From Leptobrachium leishanense (Eukaryota; Chordata; Amphibia; Anura; Megophryidae), in NCBI GenBank assembly GCA_009667805.1, contig CM019070.1:55661735-55725734 (forward strand): a stretch of DNA of 64,000 nt, written 5' to 3'. The stretch's first letter is position 1. The number at the start of each line of letters is the position of its first letter. A model generated the notes under the pieces. That model did not search any database. It was not told where the DNA came from and worked only from the letters and a program-made list of their open reading frames with translations. Below, piece by piece: positions 56,510-64,000 of the stretch. Made by a program: the position numbers and the translations under genes.

Positions 56510-57400
56510 AATAGCCTTTCCAGGAATAACAAACTGACTCATAGAGCTGTTGGACAGCCCTCAGGTTTACAGATTTTGAATATGAAATTATATATGGGAT
56601 CATTGCAGTCTTTGTATTTGTATGATCACCCTGAAACCTCTCACTTCTCTGCATTTCATGAATTAGTCTGTTATTGGCTTATGCGTACTGTTAGAAACAG
56701 CATCAGGCACTAATTTATTTCATGAGCGGGGGAAATTTAGTGACAATGGCATTCAATTTAACAGGTAAAACTTTATCTACAAAGGGAATCAACTCACACA
56801 TGAGTATATGCCAATTTTTTTTTCCATGATAGGTGTTATATAAGGTGCCGTTTTTATGGTGGTAAGTAGGATTTGTTCAAGAATTGTGCGGTTCTGTATA
56901 GAGATTGAAATCTCATTCTTTTTCATGCATTTTTTCCTGTCTTAATGTGTAAGATCAACTTAATGACACTAAATGCGACATGTTTAACAAATTCATACTG
57001 CACTTTTTAAATAGGCCTTGAGCTAAGAACTGGAAAAGAAACCATAGTTGAATAGCTGAAAGTAAGTAATCAGCAAAATCGGTTGGATGTTTCTATTATG
57101 TTACTGAATTAAAATGTTAACATGGGGCCAAGTGGTTGTTGAATGACACAACCAACTCTAAGGGTCTCGGTTTCAAAACTCACAGAGTAGTCTATTGGAA
57201 GGTTTTCTATCAGGGCTGTGCTGTGTGAGAGCCATTGAGAGAGCAATCACACAAACCATGCTTCATGGGTCTAATCATGGCCTTGTCCTCTTTTATGTAA
57301 TTTTGCTGGCCTATTTTGCACCCTACTGAAATCAGTATGGATCGATAGAGAGAAGCAAATCTCGACTTTACAAAATACGGGTTCAATCTAACCACCAGGT
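56510..57400. other. no gene seen
   Basis: Unique AT-rich DNA; the part after 57140 may be the head of the SINE that follows. Confidence 0.35.
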
Positions 57401-57404
57401 CGCT

Positions 57405-57684
57405 GATCTACAATCCTGAAAAGCCAACTCGATCCCACTCAGAAGACACTACCAGCGAGTGTCCTTGGGCAAGACACCTAATGATATGGATGCGCCTACC
57501 TCACAAAATACTTGTACTTCATATAGATCGTAGGTTCCCTTGGGAACAGGGTCCCCCTGAATCAGGCCAAATCATCCATGTATGGTATTCCAATATCAAC
57601 TCCTTGTACACCGACCATGTAAAGCGCTGCTGAATTTGTGGCACTATATAAATAAAGGATAATAATAATAATAATAATAATAAT
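57405..57684 (+). mobile_element. SINE-like repeat, plus copy, ATA tail
   Basis: Contains gtgtccttgggcaagacacc, in common with the SINE at 10718, but has a different tail: catgtaaagcgctgctgaat, gtggcactatataaataaag, then (ATA)n. The reverse copies at 2823 and 8685 share this tail. Two SINE types with one body and different tails therefore coexist here. Confidence 0.6.
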
Positions 57685-58301
57685 GCTGAAGCAAGGTCTG
57701 AAGGATGAACATCTCTTAAAGGAAGTCTGAATAAACCAAATAGGTGCAACTGGTCTCCTTGCAGTCAATGGATAACATCCGGGGTGGAATAGTGGAACTT
57801 GGAGTGCAGTATACGATGAGAAAGAAAACTTGGAAATGAAACAAGAAAGATGCAGTCAAGATACAGGTAGCCGCAGCACTGAGTCTGGCAAGGGCCTTAT
57901 GGTGGCACCTACAGTGGCAAAAAAAAGTATGTGAACCCTTTGGGATTACGTGGAGTTTTGCATGAATTGGTCATAAAATGTGCTCTGATCTTCACAACAA
58001 TGCTCTGAAGTTACAACAATTTGAAAAACACAGTCTGCGTAAAATAATACAACACAAACATTATATGTTTTCATGTGTTTATTGAACATAACATGTAAAC
58101 ATTCACAGTGCAGGGTGAAAAAGTATGTGAACCCCATAGCCTAATGACTTCTCCAAGAGCTAATTGGAGCCAGGAGTGAGCCAACCTTGACTCCAATCAG
58201 TGTGATATTATTGGATGTGTTGCTGAAAGCTGTCCTTCCCTTTAAAAACACACACCAGTTTTGGGTTTACTGGTTTCAAGAAGCACTGCCTGATGTGAAC
58301 C

Positions 58302-59335
58302 ATGCCTCGCAGAAAAGCGCTCTCAGAAGACCTACGATCAAGAATTGTTGACTTGCATGAAGCTGGACAGGGTTACAAAAGTATTTCCAAAAGCCTTGAT
58401 GTTCATATGTCCACGGTATGTCCATATGTCCACAGACTGTCTACAAATGAAGAAAATTCAGCACTGTTGCTACTCTCCCTAGGCGTGGTCATCCTGTAAA
58501 GATGACTGCAAGAGCACAGTGCAGAATGCTTAATGAGTTAAAGAAGAATCCTAGAGTGTCAGCTAAAGACTTACAGAATCTCTGGCACATGCTAACATTT
58601 TTGTTGACACATCTACAATAAGGAAAACATTAAACAAGAATGAAGTACATGGGAGGACACCACGGAGGAAGCCATTGCTGTCCAAAAAGAATATTGCAGC
58701 ACGTTTGAAGTTTGCAAAAAGAGCACCTGGATGTTCCACAGCACTACTGGCAAAATATTCTGTGGACAGGTGAAACCAAAATTGAGTTGTTTGGAAAAAA
58801 CACACAACACTATGTGTGGAGAAAAAAAGGCACAGCACACCATCATCAAAACCTCATCCCCACAGTAAAACATGGTGGAGGGAGCATCATGGTTTGGGGC
58901 TGCTTTGCTGCCTCAGGGCCTGGACGGATTGTTGTCATTGATGGAAAAATGAATTCCAGAGTTTATCAAGACATTTTGCAGGAAAACGTAAGACCATCTG
59001 TCCGCCAACTGAAGCTTCGCAGAGGATGGGTGATGCAACAGGACAATGACCGAAAGCATACAAGTAATTCAACAAAAGAATGGCTTCAACAAAACAAAGT
59101 ACACCTTGTGGAGTGGCCCAGTCAGAGTCTTGACCTCAACCCGATTGAAATGCTGTGGCATGACCTTAAGAAAGCGATTCACACCAGACATCCCAAGAAT
59201 ATTGCTACACTGAAACCGTTTTGTGAAGAGGAGTGGTCCAAAATTACTCCAGATCGTTGTGCAGGTCTGATCTGCAACTACAGGAAACGTTTGGTTGAGG
59301 TTATTGCTGCCAAAGGCGGGTCAACCAGTTATTAA
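58302..59335 (+). pseudogene. Tc1-like transposase, frameshifted
   Basis: Starts [19 protein letters not shown], the paired-like helix-turn-helix domain, and ends GGSTSY at a TAA. Span 1034 bases, matching the usual ~340-residue transposase. The first frame is lost after about 45 residues, next to a local duplication of catatgtccac at 58407-58434; the C-terminal part is open from 58712. Of the DD34E triad, the second Asp (QQDND) and the Glu (LNPIE) are present, but the first Asp is Gly (LWTGETK where the family has a DE pair). Cut-and-paste activity is therefore not expected. Other family marks are GGGSIMVWGCF and [10 protein letters not shown]. Confidence 0.9.
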
Positions 59336-59438
59336 GTCCAAAGGTTCACATAGTTTTTCCACCCTGCACTGTGAATGTTTACATTTTCTGTTCAATAAAA
59401 ACATGAAAACATATAATATTTGTGATGTATTATTTTAA

Positions 59439-60575
59439 CCCCTTAAGGACCGCTGACGTACCCTGTACGTCCTGTCCACGGGTCTCCCTTAGACCCGCGG
59501 ATGTACAGGGTACGTCAGCGGCGCCAAATCCCCCTCCCGCCCGATACTCACCTCCCTCGCTGGATCCCTCAGCGATCTGGCAGGGAGGAAGCCTGCCCAT
59601 GTGATTTACATGGGCAGGCGAGGCTGATGACGTCGCCACGCTGCGTGGTGACATCATCAGCAGGCGTCCCCATGCAAATCAATGGAGGGGAGGGGGGGTT
59701 CAATCGGAGCCCTCTATCTCCTCAACCATTGAAGCTAGGGAGATGCTGTTTGCACTGCTGAAAAGGGGAGAGTCTCCCCTTTTCAGCGGTGTATAGCATT
59801 AACAGTTTTGCCGCCGAATCACGTTTCGGCGCCAATTGGCGCCAAAACGCGATTCGAACCTGGAGGGGGGCTGACATCTTGGATGTCAGCCAAGTCTCCA
59901 GGTCCCCCCCACCCACTGACAACCTCACCATATGTGTGAGGATGTCAGTGGGCCAGTTAACCATCTAGCTGATCATGGCCTTTCCAATGATACCAAACAT
60001 GACCAGGTTTGGTTTAAAAATAAAATTAAAAAAATAAAATAAAACAAAATAATAAAAAAATTAAATAAAATAAAAAAATGTTTTTTTTTTTAAGTTTTTT
60101 TTGTCTGGGGGGGGTTTAATTAAATAGGACCTAGGCTGTCATCTCAAAATAATTAGCACAAAATGGTCAGAATGAGCGCAGCGCACATAGGTGAACTGTC
60201 TCAGCAGTGAAGGGGTTAAAAAGCATACACATGTAAAAATTGGGTATTTCTAGTCTCAGGACAAAATTTTTAACCTATTTAGCTGGGGTCTTTTTGGGTG
60301 GTTGTAGATTTTGGGTATTAAGTTACGAAAAAGTGTGTTTTTACCATTTTTTCATCATATTTCATATTTTTTTTATAGTAAATTATTCGATATGATGGAA
60401 ATAATGGTATTTCTAGAAAGTCCATTTAATGGCGGGAAAAAGGGTGTATAATATGTGTGGGTTGAATAAACGAGTAAGAGGAAAATTTGACCTAAACACT
60501 AACAGCGCAGAAACGTAAAAACAGCAGCGGTCACTAAAAGACAGATTTGTGTAAAACCGCCCGGTCACTAAGGGG
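59439..60575. mobile_element. piggyBac-like TTAA element inside the Tc1 arm
   Basis: TTAA at 59435-59438 and 60576-60579 flanks ccccttaaggaccg and cggtcactaagggg. The interior has stacked palindromes: gctgacgtaccctgtac with its inverse at 59504-59520, ctgacatcttggatgtcag, gcgccaattggcgcc. A second terminus-like text, cagcagtgaaggggttaa, lies at 60202-60219 and matches the right end of the element at 31231-33341. No transposase. Confidence 0.75.
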
Positions 60576-60699
60576 TTAAGCAGACTGTGTTTTTCAAATT
60601 GTTGTGACTTAGATGAAGATCAGAGCACATTTTATGACCAATTCATGCAAAACTCCACGTAATCCCAAAGGGTTCACATACTTTTTCTTGCCACTGTAC

Positions 60700-61079
60700 G
60701 TGCCCCATAGCCCGATACCTGACAAAAAGCTGTAGTTATTCTGGTGTTTACACTTTCCTTTTAAGATGGTCTTCATTATTTTCACTGAAAAAAAAACATA
60801 TTCTCCAACAATCCATTTGCTCAGAATGTGTTTCTGGATTTTAATCTTCTGAAGTTATTTTCTGGTTTTCTATAATTTTGTCTAGAAAATAATCCGAGTT
60901 AAAAGAATTTACCCCTTAGGGTGTAATTATTTTTTCCCTTCCCCAGCGTATATTTCTGAGCTTTATGCTTTAGCTGTTTCATAATTTCCTGCACTCCAGT
61001 GCCTATTCTATAAAGCTCTGTGACGGTGCCTGATGCTTTCTAAGTAAAAATATTCATGCGCGCAGACACTTGTGTGCGT
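60700..61079. other. no gene seen
   Basis: Unique AT-rich DNA just beyond the Tc1 element. Confidence 0.35.
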
Positions 61080-61400
61080 GCTTCAAATTATTCAGAAAGA
61101 AGCAATTACTCAGCCACATATGTTACCCTATGATATATCCCATCATATTACGTACTTTTCTAACACTTATCATTTGTTATAAAAGATTCCTTGCCATTGC
61201 TTACACAGAGCATTCCACCACATTAAAACCTACAGCACTTTGCAGGCTCTTAAACGCGAATTTGGAATTTGTATTTGTAATAAAACCGTATCTGCCGAAG
61301 ATGTCACCGAGTCCAATGGAAATGAAATGTGAAGTTCAATTTAAAAAGAAAATCTGCAAAATGATTACAATTAGTAATTTTTCAGCTCATCGCTAAATGA
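61080..61400. other. candidate conserved non-coding element
   Basis: Repeat-free block with gatgtcaccgagtccaatgg and atgattacaattagtaattt. The plus frame 61070-61396 (108 codons) has no recognisable motif. Inference only. Confidence 0.3.
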
Positions 61401-62029
61401 AAGCCTAAGAAACTACATTGCTATAAAATAACTTTATGTCTGCACATCTTAAACACTATTACACATACTGACTAACTTAATATATGGGATTGATAGTTTA
61501 CAAATTATGGGGTTTTCTGCAGTTAGATTTTCTGCTGCAGAGCATATACCCACTGCAGAAGAATATACATTCTAAAACAATGTTTAAGCATTTCCATATT
61601 TCAATTTTGCTCCAATTGAAGAGTTTATTTTAGGATTCTATGTGTGCTATGTTTGCATATTATTCTGATTTTGACAGTTCCTAGTCCTATCCTAGTCAGA
61701 TAACATCATATATTTGACATTGTAAGTGTTACTGTACTGTTGGTAAAATTGGACTTGCTTTTCAGTGAAAACCAGGCAGATTAGGTCTTTGTAAGGATTT
61801 TAGAAAAGGTTCATCGAATTTATTATTCCTTGATATGCACCCAGCCAGGTCTGAATGAGAGTGATGATCTCTAGATCAGAATTAATTCAAATCAATCAAA
61901 CCAAATGATCCAGAAAGTACTTTCAGAAATGCAAAATTCCAAACTCCTGAACCATTGACACAGTTGATTAAAAAAGTAATTCAGTAAACCAATGGTTAAA
62001 AATAAAATTAATAAAAAAACGTAAATAAT
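61401..62029. other. no gene seen
   Basis: Unique AT-rich DNA. Confidence 0.35.
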
Positions 62030-62560
62030 TTACTTATCAGGAATCATATGGTCTGTTCCCCTCTCTTGTAATATAGAAGTGTGTGATGATTAGCTACCAC
62101 CAAAATGTCAAGGGTAGTGACACAGAAAAAAAACCTCAAAAAGCACACAGAACCAAAACCCTAAGACCTTAATTAGCGTATTGCCAGTCCTTGTCCTGTT
62201 GTCTAGGGCTATTACTGTGCTCAAAAACGTAGGCAAAGAAAAGCACCCCAAAAACCAAGTTGAGGTCAAGATTCAAGAATAAAGAAAGGCAATAAAATGG
62301 TTAAATAAATAAAATTTATTAAAAACTGATGGGTCTTCCAGATACTTATCAGGAATCTTATGGGCTGTCCTCCTCCCTTAAAATACAGAGGTGTGTGATG
62401 GTTACCATCTAAAAGGATATTGACTTCCAACACATAGAACCTCAACCCAAAAAGCCTATAGTTAGGTCTTATAGTGTCCAAAAAGGGTAGACAAGGTAAA
62501 GCAAAACCATAAACCAAGCCAACAACAGGTATAAAGAACAACAAACAATGGGAATCCAAG
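62030..62560. repeat. diverged direct repeat pair
   Basis: 62030-62285 and 62336-62560 share cttatcaggaatc, agtgtgtgatg/aggtgtgtgatg and gaacaacaaa-type text in the same order, with gaps. Possibly the worn terminal repeats or an internal duplication of an LTR-type element on the minus strand. Confidence 0.4.
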
Positions 62561-63283
62561 TTGGGTCAAAGGAATCTACAGGTACACAGTGTCATGGGAC
62601 TATTTTGGAGCCAGGAGTTCCAAGATCAAGAGTGTCAGCACTAGCTATGTCGAAAAGCAAAAAATCAGGAAAGATGTTGTGATGTTGGGCTCACAAAGAG
62701 TAACTAAAGCAGGGCACAGAGGATTTTTACCAATGGATTTAAATAAGCAAGAGGGGTTGTGCCATTCTAGGTGCCAATACATGCATTAATTCTGGTATCA
62801 CCGTGAGGTGTGGGTTCGTGTGATGCAAAATAACGCAGGTGGGAGTTAGTACAAGTTACCGTATGGTAACAGTAGCGCAAGTAAGAACTGGTTACAGGGT
62901 ACTGTGAAATGATGCATAGCTGATTGGACGTATCAAAATTTATGAACACGCATTAGGGAAAGAACGTAGAGCCTGGACAACAGGATGGTGCCAGGAAGAC
63001 CTTACACATATGATATATTTGGATTCCCTAGATAGTCTGGTTTCAGGTAGCTGTGTTATGTAGTTCCCATGATATTCTACAAAACCTTGATGCCAGGAGG
63101 GACTTCTTAACCTTAACTAACTCTAACCACCATTAACCATAACCACTTAATAAAGAGTTCTCATAAACTTGCAAAGCAGGTATATTTTTATTGTTATACC
63201 ATCCGGCAACATTTTAAAGTTGATTTTAAAATAGAGTCCAACATGGATAAATGTTACGGTATAGTTCAGAATGACAGGGAGAG
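62561..63283. other. no gene seen
   Basis: Includes small ccttaactaactctaacca-type repeats near 63110-63145. No gene. Confidence 0.35.
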
Positions 63284-64000
63284 TGTCACGTTCACACTCA
63301 ATAACCATGGCGAGGATCCCTATGGACAGAACTGTAACCCTCCGATCCTTAGAATGGTCGGGACCACTATCCCTATCACTCCTAGCCAGGGAGAACAGGC
63401 ACACCAGCAACAAAGAATGTGACCCAGCAGGTTTCACAATAGAGTAGGTACTCGAGCTCAAAGAGTTAATCTTGTCCACAAGTGGAAAGCAGCCTGAGTA
63501 GAGCTTTATGCAGCAGGAGTCAGAATAAACTTGGTCACATACACAATTCAGATAGGGTTCTCATACACTCTGTTTTGTCAACTGGGCAGATCGATTGATA
63601 TGAAGAGTCAGCACTATGCAGGGCAGATATACACGCTGAGACAGCGTGGTACAAGAGAAACATACACTCAGCATCTGCTTAAGGCACGATACTCATAGAA
63701 ATGGGGTAAGAAAGAGAATGGTCAAGAAGGCAGTCTGGGTCAGCAACAATCAGGGTCCTCATACGAGCAAAATCTGCAACGGAATAAAGAAAGCAGAGAA
63801 TCTAAAGGAATACACCGGGTGATGCGGAAACTAACTCCACGTCAGGGCGACGAGCTGTTTCTCACACCCTGCATTTAAGGCCGGCGGCTCTGCGTCACTA
63901 CGCTAAGCCCCGCCCCTCCAGACGTTGGACAATCCGGAACTCCTGGCACCCAGCCAGCCAGTGATGCTGCCGGGTGTCCAGGCCCCCCGCGTGAACCCAC
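63284..64000 (-). mobile_element. probable LTR-like sequence, runs off window
   Basis: Begins tgtcacgttcacactc, similar in style to the TGTC ends of the LTR at 35111, and becomes increasingly GC-rich (ccccgcccctccag) toward the window edge. The minus frame 63479-63147 has no motif. Without the other end the call stays tentative. Confidence 0.3.

Larger units (their letters stand above)
57912..60696 (+). mobile_element. Tc1-like DNA transposon, split by a second element
   Basis: TA at 57910-57911 and 60697-60698 flanks cagtggcaa and ttgccactg. The arms are long (about 225 bp): outer and inner copies of aaaagtatgtgaaccc lie at 57921 and 58119, and their inverses at 59340 and 60671, the IR/DR layout of Tc1 elements in which the transposase binds both repeats. 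The 3' arm is interrupted at 59435. Without the interruption the element would be about 1.65 kb, the normal Tc1 size. The transposase is broken, so the copy cannot move itself. Confidence 0.9.

Overview
The window looks like vertebrate, most likely anuran amphibian, intergenic DNA. I found no intact host gene, no rRNA and no stand-alone tRNA gene. The organism call is an inference. It rests on the AT-rich background, the stop-rich frames, and the mix of Penelope-like, CR1/L2-like, Ty3/gypsy-like, Tc1-like, hAT-like and piggyBac-like (TTAA) sequences. Several dispersed repeats also resemble ones I associate with frog genomes. All names are from reading the sequence; no database was searched.

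Layout. 1-9 kb: a hAT-like copy cut by the window edge, a Penelope-like endonuclease relic (2121-2388) with its 3' tail (3188-3290), and small non-autonomous DNA elements. 9.2-13.3 kb: a hAT-like element carrying a 23-bp minisatellite and a tRNA-derived SINE, then two copies of an ~870-bp inverted-terminal-repeat family (family D). 14-19 kb: a hAT-like copy with a perfect 8-bp target duplication, then two adjacent TTAA elements. 19.6-21.7 kb: a second minisatellite-bearing hAT-like element built on a long palindrome. 21.7-25.9 kb: mostly unique DNA. 26-29.8 kb: a third minisatellite element plus small DNA elements. 31.2-33.3 kb: a TTAA element split by a CR1/L2-like LINE. 35.1-37.8 kb: an LTR retroelement with a gag-like frame and no pol. 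37.9-41.3 kb: two DNA-element copies and a foldback element with a telomere-like core. 44-46.9 kb: further DNA-element copies and a 773-bp foldback insertion with a 17-bp target duplication. 50-57.7 kb: LINE and SINE fragments and MITEs. 57.9-60.7 kb: a Tc1-like transposon whose 3' arm was split by a piggyBac-like element exactly at TTAA. 62-64 kb: direct repeats and a probable LTR-like sequence running off the window.

Between repeats lie several stretches of high-complexity, repeat-free, non-coding sequence with many TAAT/ATTA cores (near 18.0, 23.0, 40.2, 44.6, 47.7, 51.7 and 61.2 kb). They could be conserved regulatory elements of a distant gene, which only an alignment can decide.

The elements do not form a pathway. 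They record layered insertions: SINE into Penelope-like element, LINE into TTAA element, TTAA element into Tc1. Two relationships stand out. A SINE shares its 3' tail with an L2-like LINE in the same window. Several dispersed Penelope-like tails keep a hammerhead-ribozyme-like core.
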